64,000 bases of DNA. Source: Halocaridina rubra (taxonomy: Eukaryota > Arthropoda > Malacostraca > Decapoda > Atyidae). A program made the translations under genes and the position numbers. Positions 48,780-59,969 of this stretch are shown in pieces. A model generated the notes under the pieces. It was not told the origin of the DNA. It saw only the letters and a program-made list of their open reading frames with translations, and did no database searches. Location: NCBI GenBank assembly GCA_037179515.1, contig JAXCGZ010000095.1, positions 87,650 through 151,649 on the forward strand. Direction: 5' to 3'. Positions within the stretch are counted from its first letter, which is position 1. The number at the start of each line of letters is the position of its first letter.

Positions 48780-49990
48780 ATCACATGATGTATAACTAAA
48801 TCTATGATGTGCTCTGAATTCGTTGTTGGTTTATTATCACTACTTATAAGGTCATGTAGATCAAGGATTTCATTATATTCACATGTGTATTCATTATTAA
48901 TAGTATCCATCCACAAATTGCAATTCCTACAAATAAATGTCTATTTCAGATCTTCTATCATGTCTAGATAACTGCCAGATTCCTCCATAAACCCTTTTTC
49001 CATTTTATTTCAATCTATCTTTGGTGCTCTATATATTGTAATTAATTTTAGTTTTTTATATATATATATTATTTCAAGGTCAATATGTTTAGATGTTTCA
49101 AAAATCACTCGGTTTTTTACCACTATTTTTGAAAAAGATTTGGAAACAACTACGCCCACTCCTCCACTAATTTTTCCATCTCTTGGTATATGATAAAAAT
49201 AGTGCGTTCTTGGCTTTAATTAATTAATTTTTGAACTGTCACTAATATTATTTTGAAGCCATGTTTCTGTTATCATACATACATCTAATTTTTCTTCATT
49301 TATTAAGGTTCTTATTTTATTTTATTTTATTACCTACTGACTGTATACTAATTAGACCACATCTTAACTCCTTAATTAGGGCCATGGTCAGTCTTGTTTA
49401 TAATTCTTGATAGTTCCTCATTATATATATGGGGCACTTAGTTCCGTTTGTTCTATGATTTTTTTTTTTTATGATTGTGACACCAGGACGGGCCAAAAAA
49501 AAATATAAAATAATATAGCCCTCATCGGGCCTGGTCACGAAGAATACATAAAGTAAAGAGAAACAAGAGATGGAGAGTGTAATGACTTGTCAGATGTTAA
49601 GGAATAATAAAAGATGTGTAATGAATATCCAAGAATATTCAGTGTAGCTGTAGGCATAGAAAAAGAACCGTAACTGAAGGAAGACTTAACAACAAACTGT
49701 CCTGGATAGACCTATTTAAGTTCAAAAAACCTTCAGCTGTAGTATCGCAACGGGCGACTGCTGCCATGAGCCAACCTACTACATGATTGTATCCTCGTGT
49801 CCTTTCTTAGTACAATTTACACATTTTTCAGTAGAGCTATAGTGCAATCTACAAGCTTATGGTTCTCTCCACATTTTTGCACATGCTTGGGTCTTGTTGC
49901 AGTCTTTTGCATGATGATTTTGACATTTGAAACACTGATAAATCTTATAGGAGTCAAATTCCTTGTTTCTTGTTCGGTTGTATTTACATT
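48780..49990 (-). pseudogene. Third LINE family (Jockey/I-like): ORF1 zinc knuckles and ORF2 endonuclease remnants
   Basis: On the minus strand, 49,990-49,790 encodes a gag-like cysteine array: CFKCQNHHAKDC, then CAK/CGENHKLVDC, then EKCVNC, split by one-base shifts. Downstream, 49,410-48,780 encodes an APE endonuclease start (EEKLDVCMITETWL, GGVGVVVSKS), a degraded FICGDFNLWMD-like motif and HIIDLVI. ORF1 knuckles before an endonuclease ORF fit Jockey- and I-type LINEs. No RT is seen. Forward frames over this region are not genes. Confidence 0.72.
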
Positions 49991-50744
49991 TATTTATTTA
50001 GTTCTGCATTTCATTCATTTTCTACTTAATAATCTTGTTAGTTACTTCATTAGCTATGTGTTTCCATTATTAGAATATTCATTTAGTAAATGTGCAATAA
50101 AATTTATTTGGAATAAAAAAGATATAATGGTCATGATTCTCGGTCTCTCTCTCTCTACCTTTCTCAAAAGAAGAACTTACATAAACAATGACGCGCCAAA
50201 TTTTCTGCCAGTCGGTTAAAGGCATATCCCACCCAACTATACTAGCACATGTTGTACTTCCGCCAATTATTTAGACATTGTCCTAAAGCAAGATATATAC
50301 ACGCGCCATTATTTAAGTATGTATTTATGTGAACATGCCTTATTATAAGGGAAGAGTTATAGGTATTATTATGCTGGGTTAGATTGCAGTTGGGCGTTAA
50401 TGGGTCATTTTAATACGTCGTGGGTTAGATGAAAGGCTCAGAAAAGACGCTGGATAATAATAATGAAAAAAATATATATATTATTTTCACCCATGGGACT
50501 GATACGTAACAAATATTACTTGAAAACTTTTTACGAATAGAGTACATCCGTCACTCCTCGGAGGTGACGGAACTTCCTAGCCAAACTCAACCAAACGTAT
50601 TCTGACGGAGCCAAGTGTACCCTAACCTAACCCAAGAACGTTTCATGTACGACGATTTTGAAGGTTAAAACAAGAAAATCGTAATATATCGATACTTTCT
50701 TAAACAGCATAAAATAGGCATTGATGAGACTATTTTTTTTTTTT
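49991..50744. other. No gene recognised
   Basis: This is AT-rich sequence. It contains a small hairpin-like GTCACTCCTCGGAGGTGAC near 50,550 and a CCTAACCTAACC motif at 50,620. I see no reason to call a gene. Confidence 0.55.
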
Positions 50745-50957
50745 TATTTTCTCCACCCACGGATGGGTGGAACGGGTCATGGAGGACCCATAGGGTGGTC
50801 GCCAACCGGCACAGGCCCCAACCCCCCACTGTGGTGCCCAGCCACAGCAATAACCTCCCCAGTAAACAGCTTAAACTCTCTTGCCTGGACGAGGCGCGAT
50901 CCGTCGACCTCGCAAATGCGAGGCCAGCGCGTTACCACTGTACTAGCCAGGAGGCTA
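50745..50957 (-). repeat. tRNA-derived SINE-like repeat (second family)
   Basis: On the minus strand the head reads CTCCTGGCTAGTACAGTGGTAACG, with an A-box-like TGGCTAGTACAGTGG. An anticodon-arm-like hairpin (CTCGCATTTGCGAG) and a weak B-box (GGATCGCGCC) follow. The GC-rich body ends in an A-rich tail on that strand (50,731-50,750). Head, body and tail suit a SINE. The B-box is degenerate, so promoter activity is doubtful. Confidence 0.65.
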
Positions 50958-51820
50958 TTGATGAGACGGATGTGATTGCAAATGAGTGCGGTTATTTCAA
51001 ATTATTTCACCCATATCGCTGCCAGATATTTTATGATCTTTAAGTTGATCCACATGAAGTAAGATATATGTTCGTGTACATACAAATCATCGCTAAATAG
51101 GATTTATGGCGATGATTTTTTACCAAATGGACCTTTCTCAAATTTAGAGATGAACAGTTAATTTTTTCTGTGGTTTTGTATGTTTTAAATGAATGTTACC
51201 TTGAAAGCCGTCAGATCATGTATACTAAGTAAACTTAACATAAGGAGTAGTAATTTACGCCACTTTTCCGGTTAAGATTTGTTTTATGCACCTTTTCCAT
51301 AGCCTACCCGAGAAATCAATGTAACCACTACTTTTTGAGATGTACCGCACCTATGTAAAAAGACACAAATTTACTCTATGTAAGGCTTCAAATTTGAGTT
51401 AGATCAGGTAATATTAGGTTGGTTTAGTTAGGTTAGGCTGGCTAAATTAGGTAATTTAAATTTTCACTGCTGCCCTTCGGTATCGACCCTACACAAAAAA
51501 TAGTATTTTCCGACAAAATCAGTTATCAGATTAATTTTTAACACATCACAACTTATCAGAAAAAAATAAGCCCAATACTTGACAAGGTGCATAAAACGAA
51601 TCCTTGCCATTTTACCTTTTTTTTTTTTTATGTTATGGGGTGAATGTGACCTTGTAAACTCGCAAATGACTATTTTTTAGGTTATTATTGATAGGTCAGG
51701 TTAGCATACACTTTCTGATGGCTTTTAATGTCACATCCCTTCAAAACACAAAAATCTTAGGAAATACATTAACGTTCGCTTAAAATTCGTTTTATGCACT
51801 CCTCAATAACTTTTGTTTGT
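50958..51820. other. No gene recognised
   Basis: This is AT-rich sequence. Around 51,415-51,450 there is a run of TTAGGT-like words (TTAGGTTGGTTTAGTTAGGTTAGG), a common intergenic pattern in arthropods and too irregular for a telomeric array. Confidence 0.55.
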
Positions 51821-51825
51821 GGATT

Positions 51826-52110
51826 GTAGACAGTGTATGACAGGGTGCCAAGAGTGGAGTTGTGGTATTGCATGAGTAAGTCAGGAGTAGCAGAGAAGTA
51901 TAAGGTGGTGGTGCAGGATATGTTTGAGAGCTGTGTGGTGTGGAGCATGGCTAACAGATGGGTTTGTAGTGGGGGTGGGATTGTATCAAGGATTGTATCT
52001 TGAATCCTGTGTTATTTGCAATGGTTTTGGACAGGTTGATGGACAAGATCAAACAGGAGTCTCTATGGACTCTGATGTTTAAAGATGATATTGTGATCCG
52101 TGCTGCAGTA
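51826..52110 (+). pseudogene. RTE-type reverse transcriptase fragment
   Basis: The translation shows VYDRVPRVELWYCM, AEKYKVVVQDMFE, a VGVGLYQG segment, then a shifted NPVLFAMVLDRLMDKI and DDIV. This is the RT palm of an RTE-like LINE, from motif A to motif C, with stops and shifts. It is more diverged than the copy at 38,148. Confidence 0.75.
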
Positions 52111-52835
52111 AATGTAAGAAAATCCTTGATAATATCATTCTATCATCAGCAAAGCCTCTTAGTTTTGGATGTATTTGTATTACCCTGAACTGTAAGCTAT
52201 TTATATTTTGGTTTAAATACAGCATATAAATTTGTTTCTTTGGGAGACAAATTAAATTATAATACTTAAAACCTGATAAAATACAGTAACGAATTTAGCA
52301 GTTGTTACAATACTGTAAAATTATTTAGTTGAGCTTTATAATTCTGGAGTGCTATGATAAAATGTTAAGTTATGAATATGAAAGTACTTAGCTGTGCAAT
52401 ACAGATCAATCCACTATTCGTTCGTCTGTTTTTGAAATCTGGCTTGTTTGATAATGAAAACTTTGTAGGGTATATATGTTTATTTGTGATGGATAGTGCT
52501 ATGTTTTTATTAATCTTGACAAAGGTGTTGTTCTTGCAAGAAAAGAAAGAAACAATAACATTTGTGAAATATAAACCCTTTTTGCAATGATGCATACAGC
52601 ATATGTGTGCTTATTTTGTATGATGAATTCATGGTTTATAAAATTATATTTCAAAATTTTGAAGTAAATTTTTGTTATAGTATTATAATGGTGAAATAGC
52701 TCTCTATTTTCATGCAATAGTCATATAAATAAAAATAAATTATAATTCCTTGTTTTATAAGGAATGAAGGTTACTACAGAAATGACTTAATTTTGCCTGT
52801 ATGAAGGAAAAGTTTATATTTATCCACTTTGAGCC

Positions 52836-52836
<1 letters not shown>
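52111..52836. other. No gene recognised
   Basis: This is very AT-rich sequence without domains or structured repeats. Confidence 0.55.

Positions 52837-52920
<84 letters not shown>
52837..52920. repeat. (TA)n microsatellite
   Basis: It follows the words TATTTATCCACTTTGAGCCG. The same flank, with one change, precedes the next TA array at 52,971. Confidence 0.97.
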
Positions 52921-52924
<4 letters not shown>

Positions 52925-52969
52925 ACTTATCAATTTCGTGACCTAAACTATATTTATCCACTTTGGGCC

Positions 52970-53200
<231 letters not shown>

Positions 53201-53221
53201 TATTTATTTATTTATTTATTT

Positions 53222-53499
53222 ATTTTTTTTTTTTTACCCCGACCGGGACTCGAACCTAGGACTTATGATTACTAAGTCAAGGCGCTACCACTACACCACA
53301 GAAGGTTAAAAGGAATCCAACCTTATAGCTTATATCTGCTATACTTAGGAATGAACGCATTCTATCTGAATGCCACTATGTTCATATTACAGATTCCCCA
53401 ACCTCACTCGTGGCTTCCTTTTAGCATTTAATTCAATTCCCAATCTCATTCGGGCATGAAATATCAAATGAGCACATTACATATGTGAAAACATAATAA
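53222..53499 (-). repeat. tRNA-like SINE unit 1
   Basis: A unit of about 280 bp consists of a body of about 210 bp and a tRNA-like module (minus strand, 53,236-53,312), then an A-run. The module has a perfect A-box (TGGTGTAGTGG) and B-box (GGTTCGAGTCC). A six-pair stem with a 7-nt anticodon-like loop (GTAATCA) is present. The acceptor stem pairs poorly, so it is tRNA-derived and not a working tRNA. Confidence 0.8.
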
Positions 53500-53785
53500 T
53501 TTTTTTTTTTTTTTTTTTTACCCCGACCGGGACTCGAACCTAGGACTTATGATTACTAAGTCAAGGCGCTACCACTACACCACAGAAGGTTAAAAGGAAT
53601 CCAACCTTATAGCTTATATCTGCTATACTTAGGAATGAACGCATTCTATCTGAATGCCACTATGTTCATATTACAGATTCCCCAACCTCACTCGTGTCTT
53701 CATTTTAGCATTTAATTCAATTCCCAATCTCATTCGGGCATGAAATATCAAATGAGCACATAACATATGTGAAAACATGAATAAA
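53500..53785 (-). repeat. tRNA-like SINE unit 2
   Basis: A tandem copy of unit 1 in the same direction with only a few differences. It forms most of the left arm of the palindrome. Confidence 0.8.
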
Positions 53786-53860
53786 TTTTTTTTTTTTTTT
53801 TTTTTTACCCCGACAGGGACTCGAACCTAGGATTTATGATTACTAAGTCAAGGCGCTACT
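53786..53860 (-). repeat. tRNA-like SINE unit 3, partial (palindrome centre)
   Basis: Only the tRNA-like module up to the D-arm is present. At 53,861 the orientation turns, starting with the B-box of the opposite strand. Confidence 0.78.
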
Positions 53861-54396
<536 letters not shown>

Positions 54397-54410
54397 CATA
54401 CATATATATA

Positions 54411-55049
54411 GATACTGGCAGATTTGTCTCCAGAAATACATATAAATGGCATAGTAAGGGCAGCATATGCATTCTTATCAAATGTAAGGGTAGCCTTCAG
54501 GCACATGGACAAGGAAATGTTCAGAAATATTTATGTAACATATGTGAGGCCAAAACTCGAATATGCAGCCCCCTTTTGGAATCCGCACTTGAAAAAGCAC
54601 ATAGCTAAGCTTGAAAAAGTTCAAAGACATGCCACGAAACTGGTGCCAGAAATACGCAATCTCAGTTATGATGAGAGGCTGAGGGAATTAGACTTACCAT
54701 CACTCGAAGCTAGAAGAGTGAGGGGGGATATGGTGACAGTCTTTATATTCCTTCATGGTTATGATAGAGTGGATAGGGATCGATATTTTGATATGGCTGG
54801 TTCTAGAACTAGAGGTCATAGTTTGAAGCTTCGTAAGAAAACTTCTTTGCAGGATGTAAGGAAATACTTTTTCAGTGTAAGAGTAGTTGATAATTGGAAT
54901 TGGCTAAGCGAGGAGGTAGTTAATGCTATCTCAATCCATAGTTTTAAGGACAGGTATGATGAGTATCACTAAGTCTAAAATGGAACCGATCAGGAGACGG
55001 GAAGATACGAGGTTTGGGCTCTTTCCCGTAAACACAATTAGGTAATCAC
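54411..55049 (+). mobile_element. 5'-truncated CR1 copy A5a
   Basis: This covers the last 185 codons of ORF2 with an open frame (54,424-54,972), the 3' UTR and a single AATTAGGTAATCAC tail. It starts within (AT)n DNA and continues directly into (CATA)n. Confidence 0.9.
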
Positions 55050-55420
<371 letters not shown>

Positions 55421-55685
55421 ATTTTGATATGGCTGGCTCTAGAACTAGAGGTCATAGTTTGAAGCTTGGTAAGAAAACTTCTTTGCAGGATGTAAGGAAA
55501 TACTTTTTCAGTGTAAGAGTAGTTGATAATTGGAATTGGCTAAGCGAGGAGGTAGTTAATGCTATCTCAATCCATAGTTTTAAGGACAGGTATGATAAGT
55601 ATCACTAAGTCTAAAATGGAACCGATCAGGAGACGGGAAGATACGAGCTTTGGGCTCTTTCCCGTAAACACAATTAGGTAATCAC
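55421..55685 (+). mobile_element. 5'-truncated CR1 copy A5b
   Basis: It starts at ATTTTGATATGGCTGG, holds the last 60 codons, the 3' UTR and the tail, and continues into (CATA)n with the same CATGCATAC variant words as A5a. Confidence 0.9.
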
Positions 55686-55864
<179 letters not shown>

Positions 55865-55866
55865 AC

Positions 55867-56137
55867 AAAAGTAACCTTTGAGAGAGGGGAGACATGTAGG
55901 GAAATATTGTTGAGAAAAAAAAGTCTAAAAGACCTTCAAGAATGCAAAGAAGTGTTCATTAGACGATACAGAACACAGGAAGAGATGGGAAAGATCAAAA
56001 ACTTGTTGCAAGAGGCAAGAAGGTTAAATGATGAAAGAAATGAGGAAGAGAAGAAAAATTTTCGTTACGGAATACTTCCAGACAAAGGGGAGATAAAGAA
56101 GATAATGACAGAAGATCAGGGGATGGGGCCTCATTAA
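55867..56137 (+). pseudogene. C-terminal fragment of CR1 ORF1 (copy A6)
   Basis: The frame matches the last 90 residues of the 59,970 ORF1, from [13 protein letters not shown] to the terminal GMGPH and TAA at 56,135. The N-terminal coiled coil is missing because of the 5' truncation. Confidence 0.9.
56056..56062 (+). promoter_or_regulatory. Putative -1 frameshift heptamer A AAT TTT in the ORF1/ORF2 overlap
   Basis: In the ORF1 frame the bases read aaA AAT TTT, which fits the X XXY YYZ pattern. The -1 frame is closed by a TGA at 56,041 and open from 56,044 into ORF2 at 56,140. I could not identify a strong downstream stem or pseudoknot. Function is inferred. Confidence 0.5.
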
Positions 56138-56139
56138 GA

Positions 56140-58962
56140 TTGTTATACACAAATGCTGATGGATTAGCTGGTAAGGCAGTAGAATTAAAAGATAGGATTC
56201 ACAACAGTAAGGCAGATATAGTAGCAATTACAGAGACTAAGTTGAGTGAGGACATAAACAGTGTCACAGTTTTTCCTAAGGGCTTCAGAATACTAAGGGT
56301 CGAAAGATCTGAGAGGACTGGTGGAGGGATAGCACTGCTCATAAGTGAGAGGATTCAAGCTGAAGAGATAAACTTGGCTATAGAAAGTGAGTTCAGGGAA
56401 TTTCTTGTTGCTCGCATAAATACTGGGTCAGAGAGCATTATAATAACTGTTGTATACAACCCACCAAGGAACCAAAATAGGCTTGAAATTTATGAGGAAA
56501 GTCATATAGGTACGATTGAAGTCATAAACTCAGTTGTTAACATGGCGCGGGAGAAAAAATGTAGGATTTTGATTATGGGAGACTTTAATCATAAAGAGAT
56601 AGATTGGATAAATCTTGACCCACACAGTGGTGAGGACTCCTTTGGGGCAAGATTCCTAGATTGCGTACAAGGGAATTTCCTACACCAACATGTAATGGAA
56701 CCAACAAGAGCCAGGGGTGGGGATGAGCCATCACTACTTGATCTGGTGTTCACAGATAATGTGTTGGATATTGAAAATATTGAGTATGAACCACCAATTG
56801 GAAAGAGTGACCACTGTGTGTTGTTGATGGAGTATATCATTGAAGACATTCTTCCTGAGAGTAGAGGCACTGAGGACATGAGGAGGAACTATCAGAAAGG
56901 AGATTACATCAAAATGAATGAGCTTTTTGCAGTTATTGACTGGAGAACCTTATTTTACAACAAATCTGTACAAGAAATGTATGACATCTTTTGTGAGAAA
57001 TATGGGAAGATAGTAGATTGCTGCATACCTGTCACCAAAGTAGGTGTAATTCATGCCAGAGAGAAATGGTTCGATAATGGGTGTAAAAGAGCTAAGGAGT
57101 GGAGAGACAAATGCTGGAAAAGGTATAGGAGGAGAAAAAACATAAATGCCTGGCAAACCTACAAAAGAGCAAGAAATGACTACCTAAGTAAAAGGAGAGA
57201 GGCAGAGAAAGATTATGAGAGGGACATCACCAGGAAGGCTAAAGAAAATCCCAAGCTTTTCCACAGCTTTATCAGAGGAAAACTGAAGGTAAAAGAACAG
57301 GTTTTAAGGCTAAAGAGAGCGGATGGAAGCATCACTGAGACGGACGAAGAGATCTGCAAAGAATTGAACAAGGAGTTTCAGTCAGTATTTACAGTAGAAA
57401 ATACCCCACCCCCTCAGATTGCAGTGATAGAAGCTCAAGGGCCGGTATTAGAGAACATCAACCTTACAGCCACAGAGGTATGCAAGGCGCTGATGGATTT
57501 AGATGTTCATAAAGCTACAGGTCCTGATGACATATCCCCTCATGTGCTTAAAAAATGCGCAAACACAATATCAGTGGCACTAAGTATCATATTTAAGGAG
57601 TCATTGGAGTCGGGGGAGATTCCAAGATGCTGGAAACAAGCAAATGTGATACCTATCTTCAAAAAGGGAAGGAGGGATACGGCTCTGAACTATAGACCAG
57701 TTTCCTTGACCAGCATAGTTTGCAAACTTATGGAGAAACTACTAAGGAAACATCTCTCTCTTCACTTGGAATCCTTTAACTTTTTGTCAGTGAGGCAACA
57801 TGGCTTCAGAGAAGGAAGATCAACAGTAACAAACTTATTAGAATTTTATGATGAGGTAAGCCAAATCTTACAGGAAAGAGAGGGTTGGGCAGATTGCATA
57901 TTCCTAGACTTCCAGAAAGCGTTTGACACTGTTCCACATGGGAGACTTATTAGGAAGCTGCAATCAATGGCTAGAATAGGTGGAAATGTCTTGGAATGGA
58001 TAAAAACTTACTTAGAAGGAAGGGAACAGAGGGTTAGAGTAAGACACTCAGTGTCTGAATGGAGAAGAGTTAGTAGTGGAGTTCCACAGGGTTCAGTTTT
58101 AGGGCCACTTTTGTTCCTTGTATATGTAAATGACCTACCAGAGTCTGTAAATTCATTCATGAATATGTTTGCAGATGATGCAAAGATTGTGAAGAAAGTA
58201 AAAAACGAGAACAATGGTAGAGAACTTCAGGAGGATCTAAATAATCTGCATGAGTGGTCAGAAAAGTGGCTAATGAAATTCAATACCTCAAAATGTAAGG
58301 TAATGAGAATGGGTACAAGTGCAAGAAGGCCCAAGCTTGACTACTCGGTGGCTGGAGTACAGCTTCAGGAGACAGAAAATGAGAGAGATCTAGGAGTAAA
58401 CATATTGGCAGATTTGTCTCCAGAAATACATATAAATGGCGTAGTAAGGGCAGCATATGCATTCTTATCAAATGTAAGGGTAGCCTTCAGGCACATGGAC
58501 AAGGAAATGTTCAGAAATATTTATGTAACCTATGTGAGGCCAAAACTCGAATATGCAGCCCCCTTTTGGAATCCGCACTTGAAAAAGCACATAGCTAAGC
58601 TTGAAAAAGTTCAAAGACATGCCACGAAACTGGTGCCAGAAATACGCAATCTCGGTTATGATGAGAGGCTGAGGGAATTAGACTTGCCATCACTCGAAGC
58701 TAGAAGAGTAAGGGGGGATATGGTGACAGTCTTTAAATTCCTTCATGGTTATGATAGAGTGGATAGGGATCGATATTTCGATATGGCCGGCTCTAGAACT
58801 AGAGGTCATAGTTTGAAGCTTCGGAAGAAAACTTGTTTGCAGGATGTAAGGAAATACTTTTTCAGTGTAAGAGTAGTTGATAATTGGAATTCGCTAAGCG
58901 AGGAGGTAGTTAATGCTACCTCAATCCATAGTTTTAAGGACAGGTATGATAAGTATCACTAA
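56140..58962 (+). CDS. CR1-like ORF2 polyprotein: APE endonuclease and reverse transcriptase, uninterrupted
   Basis: The enzyme nicks target DNA and copies the element RNA at the nick (target-primed reverse transcription). Numbering from the TTG at 56,140, the endonuclease covers residues 1-235 with TETK 31-34, GDFN 147-150 and SDH 223-225. The RT covers about 455-720 with FLDFQKAFD (catalytic D590), GVPQGSVLGP 647-656 and MFADD (D679, D680). The C-terminal 120 residues are the CR1-type tail. All 940 codons are open. There is no ATG near the start: the -1 frame opens at 56,044 inside ORF1, so translation probably needs frameshifting or reinitiation. All key residues that I can check are present. 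Confidence 0.93.
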   Translation: MLYTNADGLAGKAVELKDRIHNSKADIVAITETKLSEDINSVTVFPKGFRILRVERSERTGGGIALLISERIQAEEINLAIESEFREFLVARINTGSESIIITVVYNPPRNQNRLEIYEESHIGTIEVINSVVNMAREKKCRILIMGDFNHKEIDWINLDPHSGEDSFGARFLDCVQGNFLHQHVMEPTRARGGDEPSLLDLVFTDNVLDIENIEYEPPIGKSDHCVLLMEYIIEDILPESRGTEDMRRNYQKGDYIKMNELFAVIDWRTLFYNKSVQEMYDIFCEKYGKIVDCCIPVTKVGVIHAREKWFDNGCKRAKEWRDKCWKRYRRRKNINAWQTYKRARNDYLSKRREAEKDYERDITRKAKENPKLFHSFIRGKLKVKEQVLRLKRADGSITETDEEICKELNKEFQSVFTVENTPPPQIAVIEAQGPVLENINLTATEVCKALMDLDVHKATGPDDISPHVLKKCANTISVALSIIFKESLESGEIPRCWKQANVIPIFKKGRRDTALNYRPVSLTSIVCKLMEKLLRKHLSLHLESFNFLSVRQHGFREGRSTVTNLLEFYDEVSQILQEREGWADCIFLDFQKAFDTVPHGRLIRKLQSMARIGGNVLEWIKTYLEGREQRVRVRHSVSEWRRVSSGVPQGSVLGPLLFLVYVNDLPESVNSFMNMFADDAKIVKKVKNENNGRELQEDLNNLHEWSEKWLMKFNTSKCKVMRMGTSARRPKLDYSVAGVQLQETENERDLGVNILADLSPEIHINGVVRAAYAFLSNVRVAFRHMDKEMFRNIYVTYVRPKLEYAAPFWNPHLKKHIAKLEKVQRHATKLVPEIRNLGYDERLRELDLPSLEARRVRGDMVTVFKFLHGYDRVDRDRYFDMAGSRTRGHSLKLRKKTCLQDVRKYFFSVRVVDNWNSLSEEVVNATSIHSFKDRYDKYH

Positions 58963-59094
58963 GTCTAAAAATGGAACCGATCAGGAGACGGGAAGATACG
59001 AGCTTTGGGCTCTTTCCCGTAAACACAATTAGGTAATCACAATTAGGTAATCACATATACATATATATACACATATACACATACATACATATAC

Positions 59095-59969
59095 TCTTAA
59101 ATTACTACTTGTGTTTTGAGTGACTAAGTGCTTAGTGGAAAACTTTACCATAATTTCCATAAATCTGAAATCCTGCAGAGTATTGTGAGTACAAAACTTA
59201 TATTTGTTGTATGACGAGACTGTTCATATTAAAGGAAAAAAAATTGAGAACATTTTCGTGAGGAGAGAGAGAAGCTGCCGTCCAGTTCTGCCTTGAAGGA
59301 AATCTAGAAGAGTTGCCAGAGGTGGAGCCATCACATCACATTACCTAATTTTTTGTGTAAACTGGGGAAAGCTCTACAGCCGTTTACCTGATCCTGTGGT
59401 TCTATATATTGTTAAAATCAGTATCCTTCCCATTTATATTAACTAGTTAGTTAGTTTGATACACGAAATAATTGAATAATTATAAAAAAAAAAAATACCA
59501 AATATCCACCTGTCAACAGTACTGAGTTAAGTTGCCAAGTAGTACAGCTGTCTTATTTTCGTCATTTTTTTGCTTTTCTTTTAGCTTTCTCTTTTACTAT
59601 TTTTTTTTATATATATCGAGTTAAATGTAAAGTCTAATCCTGTGATAACATATCTTGGTTAGCAAGTGAGTTTATCAGTTAGGAAAAATATATAGCAGAA
59701 ACAGGTGGGTGCCACCTCAAACACAAATTCGAATTTTCCTTCAGGTTTGACTTTTGTTTTTCTTTTTCTTTTTATACTTAAATTACCATGGTCAAGTTTT
59801 TAAGTTAAGATGTGTGTTACCAGAAAAGAGATAAACTGAGTCACTAAATAGCACTTATATGGAGATATAAAAATTCTGTGTGAAGCTCAATTAAAAGTTT
59901 TTTTTTTTTTTTTTTTTTTTCCCTCTTTCTCGTCTTCTTTCTATATTCTGTGAGAGGGAGAACATAAAA
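59095..59969 (+). promoter_or_regulatory. 5' UTR of CR1 copy A7 (probable internal promoter region)
   Basis: LINEs carry their promoter inside the 5' UTR. This stretch is shared with A2 (33,460-34,319) and in part with A1 (9,330-9,706). A homopolymer T run lies at 59,899-59,920. I cannot point to specific promoter boxes. Confidence 0.6.

Larger units (their letters stand above)
55865..59054 (+). mobile_element. CR1-like LINE, copy A6, 5' truncated, with intact ORF2
   Basis: It begins inside the C-terminal third of ORF1, straight after microsatellite DNA. It contains a complete ORF2, a 3' UTR and two AATTAGGTAATCAC tail units. It is the best-preserved ORF2 in the window. Confidence 0.92.

Noticed and set aside
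49480..49545. Hairpin-like GTGACACCAGG ... CCTGGTCAC
   Set aside because: The stem is imperfect and I could not connect it with any RNA class or element end.
49797..50219. 140-codon forward frame rich in hydrophobic residues
   Set aside because: The opposite strand encodes recognisable LINE ORF1 zinc knuckles at 49,790-49,990, so the forward frame is a shadow.
51415..51450. Telomeric TTAGG array
   Set aside because: The words are irregular (TTAGGTTGG, TTTAGTTAGG) and the run is short, so it is ordinary intergenic sequence.
53236..53312. Genuine tRNA gene
   Set aside because: The A- and B-boxes are perfect, but the acceptor stem does not pair well and the variable region is too short. Tandem repetition with a body points to a SINE.
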